Assembly: GCF_027579695.1 (NCBI RefSeq)
Contig: NC_083572.1
Coordinates: 15,686,915-15,750,914 of the forward strand
Source: Neoarius graeffei
Taxonomy: Eukaryota; Chordata; Actinopteri; Siluriformes; Ariidae
DNA: 64,000 nt
Direction: 5' to 3'
The notes beneath the pieces are model-generated. The model was not told the DNA's origin. It saw only the letters and a list, made by a program, of their open reading frames with translations, and did no database searches. The position numbers and the translations under genes are program-made. Of this stretch, positions 22,637 to 35,034 are shown piece by piece. How positions within the stretch are numbered: position 1 is the stretch's first letter; the number at the start of each line of letters is the position of its first letter.

Positions 22637-23887
22637 ACCTCCGCCAAGGAGGTTGTTTTCGGTAGCGTTTGTTTGTTTGTTTGTTTGTTTGTTTGTTTGT
22701 TTGTTGGTTTGTCTGTTAGCAACATTACAGAAAAAGTAATGAACGGATTGCTCTGAAATTTTTTCCAGAGGTGTGACTGGGCACAAGTAACAATCCATTA
22801 AATTTTGGCGGTGATCCGGATCACCTTCTGGATCCCGGATTTTTTTAAAGGATTAATTTTTTTCCCCACTGAAATGAATGGGCGCGCGACGCAAAAAACA
22901 GATTTTTCCTTCTGTAGGCCAAACCGTAAGGTGTAAAGTCATGAAACGTGGTACACTGATAGAGGAGTGGACCCTGATTGATTTCATCAAGTTTCATGTT
23001 GGTACGTCTCACACTCTAGCACCACCAACTGAGCACAGTCTTATATACGTTCATGCACGTAACTTTTGATCCGTATGTCCGATTTTCATAAGTCTGGTGC
23101 CGTTGGAATCCTCAGAGCTAGACGATTCCAACGCACCCTATGACGTCATTCTCCGCCGAATTAGATTTTCAGCCATTTTGAATTTTGTCCAAAGTGAAGG
23201 TAGAGTGACCCTGGCCGCATGTTTTGTCCGATCATCACGAAACTTGGCACACATGATCTACAGTCCATGCCTAATGAATGATATTTGTTTCGCTCTCATA
23301 CGTTGAAGCGTTCGCCCATGGCAGCCAATCAAAATTGATGGCGAAGCCACCAAACAGGAAGTGAGCTCATATCACGGAAACACTTTGACGTATCAAGACC
23401 ATATTTAGTGGCATGACTTTGGACACCATCCAAACTACCCTCATCAAATATGGTGTCATTTGGCCACTAGAGGGCGTCACAATTAGCAAAAACGTATTTT
23501 GGCTCATGTCTCAGAAACGCTTTGACGTTTCAAGACCATATTTGCTGAGAAATACTTTCGGCACCAGTTCATGTACCCTCATCTAATTTGGTGTCATTTG
23601 GCCACTAGGGGGCGCCACAATGAGCAAAAATATGTTTTGGGTCATATCTCTTTAGGGATTTAGAATTACATCTACATTTTCATGTTAGTGATGCTCTGGG
23701 ATGTCCCTGTAAAGAACCTTGCCAGCCTGTCATCTCCATAGGAGAATCCGCCTTCTGTCTTGGCCAAACTTTCGCGTGTTGACACAAAACTTGTCGTGTG
23801 GGCGTGTGGTCGCCTCTCTTGCCGAGTCGCCATGGCGGCGCACCTAAGCAAGCACACTTTCGCATTTTCTCCAGAAATGCATTCTAG
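22637..23887 (+). mobile_element. Helentron-type element, long variant
   Basis: 5' ACCTCCGCCAAGGAGG, with (GTTT)n at 22668-22705. 3' hairpin GCATTT-TCTCCAG-AAATGC, then ATT and CTAG at 23887, TT following. The subterminal CCATGGCGGCG matches the complement of the 5' end at most positions. Two internal repeats of a GGCCACTAGRGGGCG-containing unit lie at 23455-23495 and 23598-23640. Confidence 0.65.
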
Positions 23888-23898
23888 TTATTATTATT

Positions 23899-24131
23899 AA
23901 CTCCGCCAAGGAGGTTATGTTTTCGGTAGCGTTGGTTTGTTTGTTGGTTTGTCTGTTAGCAACATTACGGGAAAAGTAATGAACGGATTGCTCTGAAATT
24001 TTTTCCAGAGGTGTGACTGGGCACAAGTAACAATCCATTAAATTTTGGCGGTGATCCGGTTCACCTTCTGGATCCCGGATTTTTTTAAAGGATTCTTGGC
24101 AGAGGTCTGCGCTCTCCGAGTGCTTTTCTAG
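23899..24131 (+). mobile_element. Helentron-type element, short complete copy
   Basis: A 233-base element: 5' AACTCCGCCAAGGAGG, subterminal CTTGGCAGAGG, hairpin GCGCTC-TCC-GAGTGC, TTTT, CTAG. TT lies on both sides (23897-23898, 24132-24133). It defines the structure of the copy at 2492-5415. Confidence 0.7.
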
Positions 24132-24133
24132 TT

Positions 24134-27100
24134 GTAATTGTTATTGCAATACAGTCCCTTAATATGTTTAATGTATTTTAATATGCTTTATGTCTGCTTT
24201 TTAATGTAAAGCAATATTTTTTGTTGGAAATCAAACATGCATGTAATAAATGAAGTTTATTATACGATGATGATTATTATTACTTTTTAATTGAAATATT
24301 CTGAAACAGCAGAAGCCTCAGCTACAAAGTCCAGAGACGTGCGTTTTTGTTGAATTGAGAATCTGATGTAGATGAACAGAGTTGAACTCCTCTGCGATCA
24401 TTGATCCAGTCAAAACAGACCTCTGTAAACAATCATTCTGTTCAACTGGCAAGGCCAAGCTGACTGTGCAAGGCTACTTTAAAGGATCGATACGTATCAG
24501 TAACCAAGCTCACACACAAACAAGTAGCAACATGACATGAAAATATATCTTGTATAACTTGTACGACTGATGTTCGGCATAATTTAAGACTCATGTTGTG
24601 TAGCTTCTGAAAGGAGACGATTATTTCATATTGATGGAAGGAGTCTTCACAGTGTAACGTTCGGTACGTTTTCCACCGTGTTAAAGTCTTTGCTTTAACG
24701 AGGTTTTTTTGGTAAATCATGACAAGCTGCATATTTTTGTCTTATTTGCTTCAAGAGGAAAAAAACAAAAAACAGGACACTGCTGAAGGAAGGAAGGACT
24801 GTTTAACAGGAACTTGTTTCAAAGACGTTCCACAACAGTACACGCAACTGTAAACGGATAAAAAGTATAACCTGTTCTGTCATGAAGTAGCACATTCTGT
24901 CATGTTTGATTCCTTACTTCGGATATCACATTAATATTTTAAATACGGTTCAGTTTATCTTGGTTTAGTTTTTTTGTTTGTTTGTTTTTTTCAATTTTTG
25001 CAAAATTAAATCCGGGAATGCTTTAGTAGGCGTATCAGGTGCTCGCTGGCCGTGCTGTGAAAATTGTGCATACAGACGCTCATCTAATAGAGATGAAAGT
25101 GGAGCAAAGAAAAAAATCCTGAACTTTTGAAAGTCAAACTAAGATGGGGTCGGGGGGGGGGGGCAACGTCCCCTGAAAAAATTTTAATTACATAACATGC
25201 AAAACCCTGCATTCTAGTGCATTTTAGTACTTATTTTCACTACAACAAGTTATAACTTTTAAGCCTTTTTCTTTCATGTACATTAATGATTAACATGTCA
25301 AAAATATCAAATTTAATTCCCCTAGTTAATGAGTAATTTTCAGGAGTGCATTGTTCTAAATTCAGAATTTTCATTTTTGGATGTCAAAACTTATATAAAG
25401 TGATGCTGTCACATATTAAATAGTTACACAAAAGAAAGACCATGTTTTCTAAAGCACGATATCACGATAAAATCTCATTCACATGACATGAGGTAAGCAT
25501 ATAAGGTCTCGTACACACCAGCAAGCATTGCGAGACTACAAAAATGGTGGCGCCCTGTCGCCGAACATAAACAAGCAGCGCGATCGCAAAACTGAATTTC
25601 TATGAAATGGAACGCGAAAAATCCAAAAAATAAATTTCTCCATTCGGAAAACCGGAGATTTTCAAGAGTTTTGTCAAATATCCGGATTTCCGGGTAAATC
25701 CGGAAGACTTTCATCTATAATCTAAGGTTCCAGACAGATCTGTCATTGCTTAACTCTTGAATCTTTTCTATCGTGAATACTATCATTAAAAAGCTTATAA
25801 TCTCTGCTTTCCAAAGAAATTTATCTCGTTAAGATCTGTTCAGTACTTTGGGAGTAACGGCAGGTTGAAGTTGGAACAACAGAGTACACTCTGCTCGCGG
25901 GATATCAGGAAACTGCCGGTGCTTTTTGAGTCATGGGAAAGCTGTCAGTCTCTCTCTCTCTCTCTCTCTTCTGATCGGTTTCCGACGGGATTACTCGTGA
26001 ATATCAATCAGATAACTTGTATAGGGATGTCCTCTCGTTCTCACTGTTTCTGATGAAGTATTCAGCAAAATTTTCCATCAGCTAGTTTTGATGTTAAGAT
26101 TCATGGGAAGCTGAAGTGAGTTTTCATAGCTTTACCTACTTGTTTTCTTCAACTCAAACTGATTCATATAAATAAATAACTGTTTCAGAATATAGTTGTT
26201 TGATGAAAAATATTGGCATCTTAGTGGTCGAAACTGGAAGTCAGAAACGCGAGTGTCAATTTCAGTTCAGTTAATTTGAACTGTTTACTGAACGTGGATC
26301 ACATTTTTTTTGAGGTTGGCCTTGAAAGCTGTGAATATTATTTGAAATAAGAATCATTTATATTCTTTCATATAAACATAAACATGAGTAGGCTCTACTT
26401 TTGAGAAATACAAAACACTACAGAGCACACAGAGGGTATTAGAAATAATCTTTTATTACTTTTTTTTATTTTGATCGAGAATAGTAGATGTGAATGACAT
26501 TCCTGACTGGAATGGATTCATCTCAAGCTGCAGTTTTTATAATAATTAACACTGATTTCTCCTTCTTTATGATGTATGAATGAAAGTTAAGATCAGTTAT
26601 ATTGCAAAAATAAAGCCATTTGGTGAAACTTTGAAGAAGAGAGTGTACTGATTTAACGGTTTTTTTTTACCTAATTAGCATACTTAGTGCTAATTAAATA
26701 CTAATTTGCATTTTCTATTTTGACTAATTTTTCAAATTTTGCATTCAGTATCCAATGATCTACGTGCCTGCCAACTTCTATGTAAATATCTTGAAAAATA
26801 AATAAAGTTATTAAGAAAAAGCATTTGATCTCATTCGTTAATGAAGCCCTAATTGGGCCATGTGATCCTCATACAGAATATTATGGCAGTTTTCTAAAAA
26901 TTCAGCCTTTTTTTTTTTTTTTTAAATCTCTGATTGGCAATCTCAAGAATGGATAAACATATTTTAATTCTGTAAAAAGTATGTTGTTCTGCATTCAGTT
27001 CTGAATTCAATGAGCGCAGTTTCAAGCAATTTGGATTGAATTTTCACCTGATATGCCTAGCTTTAGCATGAATGTGCATATGCATAATTGAGGATATATA

Positions 27101-27178
27101 CAGTGTGACAATGTGAGTGTGACACTGCTACCTTGGATAAATAAATAGCCACAGTAAATCGTTGTCCTTAATTGCTTT
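24134..27178. other. Unassigned intronic sequence with worn repeats
   Basis: No coding exon seen. A G-run segment near 25148-25180 resembles 29065-29110 (GGGGC..CGTCCCC / GGGGGCATGCCCCC). A (CT)n tract lies at 25950-25970. Confidence 0.35.
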
Positions 27179-27184
27179 CAAATT

Positions 27185-28390
27185 CATACATGTCAACCCC
27201 TTTGGGCGTCCACCTGCAGTATCAGAGGAAGAAATCCATAAAATCAACATAAAATCCTTATAGCCTTCGAATCGCACCAAACTTAATAAATAAATAAGTA
27301 AATATAACTTGCCTGAGAACTTCGTCCAGCATGTCGAAAATCGCCTCGCCCGTGCCGATATTGCACACGGGCATGTCTATGATTCTTGACTTCGCCCCTC
27401 TGTTTATGTCGAAGATCCGGACCAAAACGGCCAGTCGCTTGTCCGTCTTTTTGTCATTGGATTCGTCGATCATCAAGGAAAATGGCGACGTCCGGCAGTG
27501 CTGGATGATTGGTAGTGTAGCTTCGGGGTCCAAGCTCTTTTTGATTATTTGCATTGTTTTGGTGCGCCTACAGCTGATAGATTTCGCAATCGTACTGTCC
27601 GTGCAAATTCGCGGCAACAGTTCTGTCAGGGGGTCCGCAACGGCTAGCGGCAAATTGTGCTGAGCAATAAAATTACAGATCGTAACTTCTGCTCTTATTA
27701 CACTTGTTGGTTGATCATCGGTCTTAGGCTTTGCAAACATCGTCATTTGCGGCTGATTCTGTTTCTGGTGCAAATTTCGCTGATGTAGTTTGGACCTCAT
27801 GTGTTCCCTCACGTCGTAAACTCCAGACGCCGCAACTTTTATATCTCGCACACAAACTGTGCAGTGCGCGTACTTCTCATTTTTCGTCTGAACAATGACA
27901 CCATTAAATGTCTCCTTCCATTCAGGAAGATACCGCCCGCCGTATCTCATTTTCTTTCTCGGTGTTCCCATTCTTTCACTCAGCAGACGCTATTCAAAAT
28001 CTCTCAGGTGTAAACAATGTCGCTCTGCACAATGAGAAAATCGTTCGAACAATGACTGTTTGGCGCGTTTAAATGCAGATCGTGCGCATGACCGGAACGA
28101 GCGAAGTCTCGCAATCGCGATACTGCACGAGGCTTGAGGAATAAACATCCGGTTTCACATAGTCTGGGTTATCTGCCCCTGCATACACGCTGTTCTTTTT
28201 CTATAAATTGAGCTTTTGTACCGTATGTTTTTGCGACGATCAGCTGACGATGTTCAAGTAAGATACACAAAATAAATTTAGGTCAGAAAATACTGAAAAT
28301 CCGTAAGACTTTGTTTATACGCCTGTACGCCCTTGAAATGAGCTAAAATCCGTATAATTTCCAGACAATCCGTATAGGTTGACATGTATG
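27185..28390 (-). mobile_element. hAT-like element with 6-bp target duplication
   Basis: Ends CATACATGTCAACC and complement, flanked by CAAATT (27179-27184, 28391-28396). It encodes the N-terminal part of a transposase-like protein on the minus strand and little else, so it is an internal deletion derivative or a two-exon remnant. Confidence 0.7.
27258..27971 (-). CDS. hAT-type transposase, N-terminal half, intact 237-codon frame
   Basis: The N-terminus has a BED/TTF-like zinc finger (CTVCVRD then YDVREHMRSKLH), followed by a linker (MTMFAKPKTDD) and the start of the catalytic fold: IDESNDKKTDKRLAVLVRIF, with Asp in the position of the first hAT acidic residue. The frame runs on past a possible donor (CAGGCAAGTTATA) into an unrelated tail, so the true protein probably continued in another exon now lost. 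No stops within 237 codons implies a young insertion. Confidence 0.6.
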   Translation of the reverse strand: MGTPRKKMRYGGRYLPEWKETFNGVIVQTKNEKYAHCTVCVRDIKVAASGVYDVREHMRSKLHQRNLHQKQNQPQMTMFAKPKTDDQPTSVIRAEVTICNFIAQHNLPLAVADPLTELLPRICTDSTIAKSISCRRTKTMQIIKKSLDPEATLPIIQHCRTSPFSLMIDESNDKKTDKRLAVLVRIFDINRGAKSRIIDMPVCNIGTGEAIFDMLDEVLRQVIFTYLFIKFGAIRRL

Positions 28391-28396
28391 CAAATT

Positions 28397-29690
28397 GGAC
28401 ATGCGTTACTTAAGGGCGTCCAAATTCCTGCCTTCTGATGCAGCCTTCTTCCAGGTGTAATGCAAATACTGACAAAATAATGACAATTTCCAGTGATTTC
28501 AGTGACAACATGATAGTATGACAGGTTTGTTCCTCAACACACTAACAAAAAAAATCTGCTTGGATATAATTTTTACCACAGATCACACTTTTTACACTAC
28601 TGTATGTTGCCAGAGCATGAGAGAATAACACACACGGTCACGCCCCATTTATAGTTGCCATAGATATGGACTCCTGACCTCTCATGATATCTGCAGCTTC
28701 ATGATATCTGTTTCCACTCAACACTCGACTCTTCAGTGGAGCTGCGACAGAGGAAACTGCTAAGCTGCCAAGACTCCTTTCACGACTGCAATCACCCACT
28801 ATGTGGCCATTAATTACAAAACATTCCTTCACTGTTTATAGTTTATAATGTGGTCAGCCTTGTTTCCGCCTGCCATGAGATCAGCACCATGTTCTGCCTC
28901 TGAGGCAGAATAAACCTCCATGTTTCCACCTCAGACTAACTCAGAGACAGACATGGTTCTCCAAAAAACCTGAAGTAGCTGGCTAAAAAAAAAAAAAAAG
29001 TAGTAGGTGGCTCTGGAATTTGCGGAGACGAAGCCGCCACGGTGCACCAAAAGCGTGCTAATGCTAGGGGGGTCTGGGGGCATGCCCCCTTGTAAAACTT
29101 TGAAATTTACATGCCTTCTGGTGCATTCTTAGCTAATAAATTACTAACCATTTCCCTGTAAAATGCTTCCAAAATACGTAAGAAATGTCCTTCCAGGTGT
29201 GTGTGTGTGTGTGTGTCAGGGTTTTACATTAACTTTTTTGCTCACCGGCCACTGTGGCTAGTGGTTTTCCCGAGTCACTAGCCATTCAGCCTTTTCACTA
29301 GCCACAATTTTGTTGCCAGGAAATCACAGTTTTTTTCTTCACCATGATACATTAAAGTTCGGAAGATCTAGACTTAATTATGAATGGCAGCGTATAATGT
29401 ATCTCTACAGTAGCACTCAAGTATTCAGTGCTGTTAAGGTAGCTCCCTATATGAAACCATGCAACCAATTAAGACAAAAATACAAACAGAGTATTCTGTT
29501 TATGGAACTCAAATTCAAGCCCCTTACAATATGAAATATCGTATACTGTAATAAGAAAAATAACAACTGAACTGATTCTAATATTAAAATTCCAATTCAA
29601 AACATTTATCATTGAAAAACATTTGATGTTTTGATATGCAAGTATTATGTGTACTATCAAGTATTATTATGTATATTATGTATTATCTAT
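28397..29690. other. Unassigned intronic sequence
   Basis: Contains an A-run (28987-29001) and (GT)10 near 29198. No coding exon recognised. Confidence 0.35.
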
Positions 29691-29693
29691 TAA

Positions 29694-29749
<56 letters not shown>
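29694..29749 (+). repeat. (GT)n microsatellite
   Basis: About 27 uninterrupted GT units. Confidence 0.95.
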
Positions 29750-29750
<1 letters not shown>

Positions 29751-29759
29751 CATGTGTAG

Positions 29760-30240
29760 AGAGAGACATTAAATGTCCTCATTACATTCATCATCAGATG
29801 AGTCTGAATGGTCCATGAAAAATGGTCTTCGTGACCTGAGGCTTCCAGCAGGCCATAAGTTGACAGCTGGGGTGAGATCAACTTCTTTACAATCGTGTGA
29901 ACGTTTCTAACCAGCAGCTCCATCCTCTCCAGCTCAGCTGACTTCATGACAGCCAGGGACTGAAAGCAATGCTGTCCTGTAGTGAACCAGCCGTCTTCGC
30001 CTGTTTTGATGTTATAGTACCGATGTGTGCATTTGACTTTTCGTGGTCCTTTATAGTTTCGAGTTTAAAATTACTGGTGCCTGTCTTTGCCAGACTTTCT
30101 ACAGTCTTCGCAGTACATGGTATTTTCGGTTTTGCTATGAACTAGCCAATCTCGCCCGAACTTCCATTTGTCATTGAACTGTCTTATCTTCCTATTAGCG
30201 TCTTGTTCATCTCCATGGCTGCAGCCAGCTCTGAGGCCCC
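29760..30240 (-). pseudogene. Zinc-finger transposase-like relic
   Basis: Minus-strand fragments read FNDKWKFGRDWLVHSKTENT, MYCEDCRKFGKD and, after a break, YKGPRKVKCTHRYY, then SLAVMKSAELERMELLVRNV. The W..WL, CxxC and later His layout recalls the TTF-type zinc finger of hAT-derived proteins. Frames are broken and termini were not found. Confidence 0.4.
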
Positions 30241-30964
30241 CACGGTCCGGACCTCGGTCATTTTTAAGAGCTGAAAATACATTTGTATGCTAAATATTCA
30301 ACTGGATAAAAAAATAAACAATAACATTAAAATGTCTCTGTAAAATGTGCATTGTTAATGATGTTAAACACTGATTCTGTCTTCTGTGTGTGTTTGGTGC
30401 GCGCGGCTCTGAGACCAAGAACACAAAAGCGAATGAGCGCGCGACTCGGGGGAGGAACGCAGTGCAGGAGACACGGGGTTTCCATGGGAACCATCAGCGC
30501 GCTTTCATCAAGCTGTTAAATTGACATTTTCGAAGCAGCGCAGTTGTAGCCTGCCTTGTCTGTGATTTACAAAATAAATCATTCGATAAGCCAAAGCAAT
30601 AGAGTGGAAAGTTTCAACTTATGTTTGCCTTAGATAACTTTGCCTAAAACATGGTGGTGTATACTGATTTTTTTTCCCAGAATGTTTTTTTTTTTTTGTG
30701 TGTAGGTGTAACGGATGCCAGATTGTTAATGTATCTTAGTTACATAAAGCTACATGGTTAAGGTATCTTTTGTCCTCATTGTTTGGGCCAGATCAAACCA
30801 TTAAACAAGCTTAAATTATTCTTACTCTTGCCACATACATTATTTTTTTAAAAAACTGATGATATTCAGTTCAAACACCATTAAAAGTAATTTCAGGAAT
30901 AGATCTCTTGTGTGACGTGTAATTCACCCCTCTCATTTAAATATGTCGAACATTTTTCGGCAAA

Positions 30965-31380
30965 ACTAAAGCTAATTCTAAAGCTAGCGAGCTAATTACA
31001 AAACCCTCTGGGCTAATTCAAAAACAGCTGAGCTAATTCTAAAACGTCTACTAAACAACTAAGTCTAACATTTCTGAGGTAATTCCCAAGCTTCTGAGCT
31101 AGTTTTGAAACTTCTAAGCTAACTTCTGAACTTTTGAGCTCATGCTAAAACTTCTAAACTGATTCAACAACTTCTGATATGCCTGATCTAAGTCTAAAAC
31201 ACCTGAGCTAATTCCAAAAGCTTTGGGTGAATTTAAACACTTCTGAGGTAATTTCCAAACATCTAAACCAATTCTGAACCTGATATGCCTGATCTAAATG
31301 CTAATATGCCTGATAAAGACTCTGAGTGAATTCCTGATCTTCCAACACAAGAAAATCTCAGCTAATTTAGATCTAATTCG
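30965..31380. repeat. Degenerate minisatellite, unit about 20 bases
   Basis: Repeated variants of CTTCTGAGCTAATTCTAAAA fill about 400 bases with no strict period. Confidence 0.6.
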
Positions 31381-32822
31381 ACAAACCACTGTGGTCAATG
31401 GTAATTACGGTGTGGTCATGGAGTCAAGTGTTTATTGAATAATTTACTAACATATCTGAGGAAAATCTTGATATCCACAGTGGTTTGATATAGTTCTGTC
31501 ACTGTGCCTTGACATGGACTTAAAGCATCACAACAGCTAGCTAACTGTATATCCCCAGTCACTAGCTAGCTTATGCTTGGCAACCTCAGGAACCAGCTGC
31601 CATAGCAACAGTGTTCTCATGTGTGACAATGCACTTTAACTAGTTTGTATATGTCAAAAGCACATATTCTCAAGTTTCAACTGAACACAACACTCCAAAA
31701 TATTGCAAAGCTCTCCAATAGTTCAGAAAGATGAGCTAGACCTCTCATAAATGCTAGCAAACGTGCTAACGTGTTTTTTTTTTAAATTAAAGAATGCCAC
31801 ATCATACTATTTATCCACTTATAGTCACAATTGATGTTGTGGAACATCTGCGAAACAAGTTAGCTCCTCGAATCACTGACATTATGACCGCTGTAAATAC
31901 CCACTCTCGGACTTTCTCTTGATGTTAATAAGTATGCTGTCCTCTGACTGGTACAAAAGCTTTGATAATGTGCTGCATATTTCACCCTCTATGGTGCATA
32001 ATATCATTAAACGATTCAAGGAATCTGGAAGAATTTCAGTGCATAAAGGGCAAGGGCTCAAGCCTAAGCTGAACACCCATGATCTCTGATCCATCAGACG
32101 GCACTGCATCAAGAACCGTCATTCATCTATTGCTGATATAACCACATGGGCTCGGGATTACTCTGGCAAACCTTTGTCAAGCGCTACAATACAGAGTTAC
32201 ATCCATAAATGCCAGTTCAAACTTTACTGTGCAAAAAGCAAGCTTTATGTTAACTGTGTCCAGAAGTGCTGTCAACTTCTCTGAGCTTGGAGGCATCTGG
32301 GATGGACCCTCACACAGTGGAAATGTGTATTGTGGTCAGACGAATCAGTATTCCAGGTCTTTTTTGTAAGAAATGGATGCTGTGTGCTCCGGACCAAAGA
32401 CGAAAAGGACCATCCAAACTGTTACCAGCAACAAGTCCAAAAGTGTCATGGTATGGGGTTGTGTCAGTGCTCTCGGCAAAGGTAACTTATACTTCTGTGA
32501 TGGAGCATTAATGCAGAAAAAGTACATTGAGATTTTGGAGCAACATGTGCTGCCTTCAAGACGACGTCTTTTCCACGGATATTTCAACAAGACAATGCAA
32601 AACCACATTCTGCACACATTACAAAGGCATGGCTGTGGAAGGAGAGGGTGTCTGTCCTCTCTGTCCCCAATACATAGTTTGCACATGACGTCACAGAGTC
32701 GGGGATTCCCTAGTGGCGGCCATCTTGTGGGTCAAGCTTACCGTACGGGTCACTGAGCACACATTGTAACGCGCGAGTACAAAGTCTTCAAAAGAACCCA
32801 AGCAGGCTATTTAAAGCTAGCA

Positions 32823-33029
32823 ATGGTGCACACCTGTTGTATTCACGGCTGTCGTAATAGGTCAGATGATGACGTCAAGCGGAGCTTTTATGGAATTCCC
32901 ACTGTACGGGAGCACGAAGGCGAGCAAACAAACTCAGCATACAAAGGAGAAATCTATGGCTTGCGAGAATCAACCGCAAGGATTATCAGCCTTCCAAACA
33001 CAGCAAAGTCTGCTCCGATCATTTTATAA
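32823..33029 (+). pseudogene. THAP-domain fragment
   Basis: ATG then VHTCCIHGCRNRSDD and KRSFYGIP, the start of a C2CH THAP zinc finger (first two Cys and the conserved FP/IP region). The frame then loses similarity, and the second Cys and His are not visible. Confidence 0.55.
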
Positions 33030-33287
33030 GTGGTAAGTTGTTTAAATAAACAATCAATTGTGTTTAAGTTTGTTTTTGGAAACCAAAACATCATGTGAAC
33101 AATCTCTGGAGAATGCCTAACTGGAACCGCTGAGTGTACGTTTACATTGTAATGTACACTTAATATCGCTCGTTTGTCACGTTTCTATTTGACACTTGTC
33201 ACTTCACTCACGCAAGGGTCATTTTTGAAAAACATTTTAGGTCTATTCTGTATGATTTGATTTGTGTTTAATCAACCAGGAATGCAA

Positions 33288-33696
33288 ACAGCATGCCTTT
33301 TGGCAGATGCCGCCTTTTTCACGGCTGAATCGCGCAGATCCGATTTTTTTTTAAGGGGGGGGGGGCGTTGGAGTGTCTGATTATAATTTCAAAGTAAATT
33401 CTGTATTAAAATTACTAAATAAGCAAATCTATTACAGTCCATGAAACAGGAAGTATAAGGATGAGAAAAAAACAGCTTCGCGCAAATGTGCGCAGCTTTC
33501 CGATTTAAACTGTTTTTTTTCTCATCCTTATACTTCCTATGTTTCATGGACTGTAACGGATTTGCTTATTTAGTAATTTTAATACAGAATTTACTTTGAA
33601 ATTATAATCAGACACTCCAACGCCCCCCCTAAAAAAAAAATCGGATCTGCGCGATTCAGCCGTGAAAAAGGCGGCATCCGCCAAAAGGTGCGCTGT
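33288..33696. repeat. Long palindrome (foldback element)
   Basis: Arms of about 190 bases are near-perfect reverse complements around a short spacer near 33475-33510. Ends ACAGC..CCTTTTGGC and complement. Sits inside the THAP element. Confidence 0.8.
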
Positions 33697-34442
33697 AGAA
33701 TATATAAAGTTGTATATATCAGACAGCCTTTAAAGTTTGATGAAGTCAGTTTCAGGCTTTGGAGTAGGCTTTGGCAGTTTCAGGCTTTGGCAGCCCTGCA
33801 CAGTCACTAGAAAATGCATCTTTGTCCACTTCGTAGGGGTCAATTCCCCCAATCAAGGCCAGTTTGGCTGCATACCGTTGTCGTGAGATGTTGTCTAATG
33901 TATCTATATACTTCTGTTTGCTTGATTTTGCCGACATTGATCTTTATTTTAGAAAACTGACTATATAACTTCATAAATTCATCCGAGATAACGTAGCCGG
34001 TAATGGCGATGGTCCGTTTTGTTTGACCCACAAGATGGCGACTGGAGGGCTTTCCCCGGAATGCCGTGACGTCAGTGAAAACTATGTATAGAGAATGTGT
34101 GGTGAAAATATATGAAAAGAAAAATATGACAGTGATGACCCGGTGTCTTTGTTTTTGGTGTCTTCAGTCCATAAATATATTTTAAGTGTTGTGAGAAGGC
34201 ATGGCACCATTACAAAGTCGTAAATACTTTCCCATCTCACCTTTCTTTGAAATGCGTTACAAGAATTAAAATTGAAATAAACATTTATTTTGAAAAAACG
34301 ATAAAATTCATGAGGTAAAACAAACAATATGCTGCTGTGTTATTTTGAATGCAATCCAGGTCAAAGCTTATTTACAAATCATCGTTTTCAGTTTTAATTT
34401 CAATCTCAATAGACCGTCCAAACTTTCTGATTTGGAGTTGTA

Positions 34443-35034
34443 CAATAAATCTGTGATTTGAATTATAGATATGACTCGTCTCTGAGTTTGCGTAATGGAA
34501 AATAAATCAGCACCTACTGACCAATCGGATTTGAGAATACAACATTGTTATGGTATGTTTATGATTGTATCATGCACTGGCTTTTAATCCAATTCACATC
34601 TGTATGTGAAAACAGCAGCGTGAAACAATTTCACCTTTGTAATTTGCCTTATTCGAATTGTTATCGCCCGTGTCAACATCTTACGTCATCTCAGAAAAGT
34701 TAGAAGCACACAAAATTGCTCCCCATTGTTCCTTGTGTAAATAGTAACAGTGCATGGCAATTTGTCAGACACAGGTAAGCATACTCTCACACACGCTCAC
34801 ACACACACACACAACGCACATCACATTACACACTTGACAGTTTCAAACGCAGCTCCGTTGCTATAATGTCCAGCAATTTGGTCAATTTTTGGCTGCCATT
34901 TTAAAGATTTCGAAAGTGGTGATCTTTACTTAACAGTTTCTGTCTCTGGGACACTTTTACGACTTTGAGATGTTCCTGAGAGATAAAGCATCTGAAAAAC
35001 AGCCATAGTGGTCCAACTGACACTATAAAGTATC
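34443..35034. other. Unassigned intronic sequence with (CA)n
   Basis: A (CA)n tract lies at 34790-34813. Otherwise no feature recognised. Confidence 0.35.

Larger units (their letters stand above)
32672..34087 (+). mobile_element. THAP-encoding DNA transposon derivative (ISL2EU-like?)
   Basis: Ends ACATAGTTTGCAC..TGACGTCA and complement of ACATAGTTTTCACTGACGTCA. Removing 32672-34087 plus one AT restores the Tc1 coding sequence, so the target duplication is AT. A THAP start at 32823 and a 2-bp AT target fit ISL2EU elements; a P-type element would give 8 bp. Confidence 0.55.
31980..34440 (+). mobile_element. Tc1-like relic interrupted by a THAP element
   Basis: Transposase fragments (SMVHNIIKRFKESGRISV; LEQHVLPSRRRLFHG) run to 32671 in the region preceding the last catalytic residue. 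The sequence resumes after 34087 as the following residues (ENVW) and a Tc1 3' end: TTTCTGATTTGGAGTTG before TA at 34441. Many stops. The left terminus is not clear. Confidence 0.7.
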
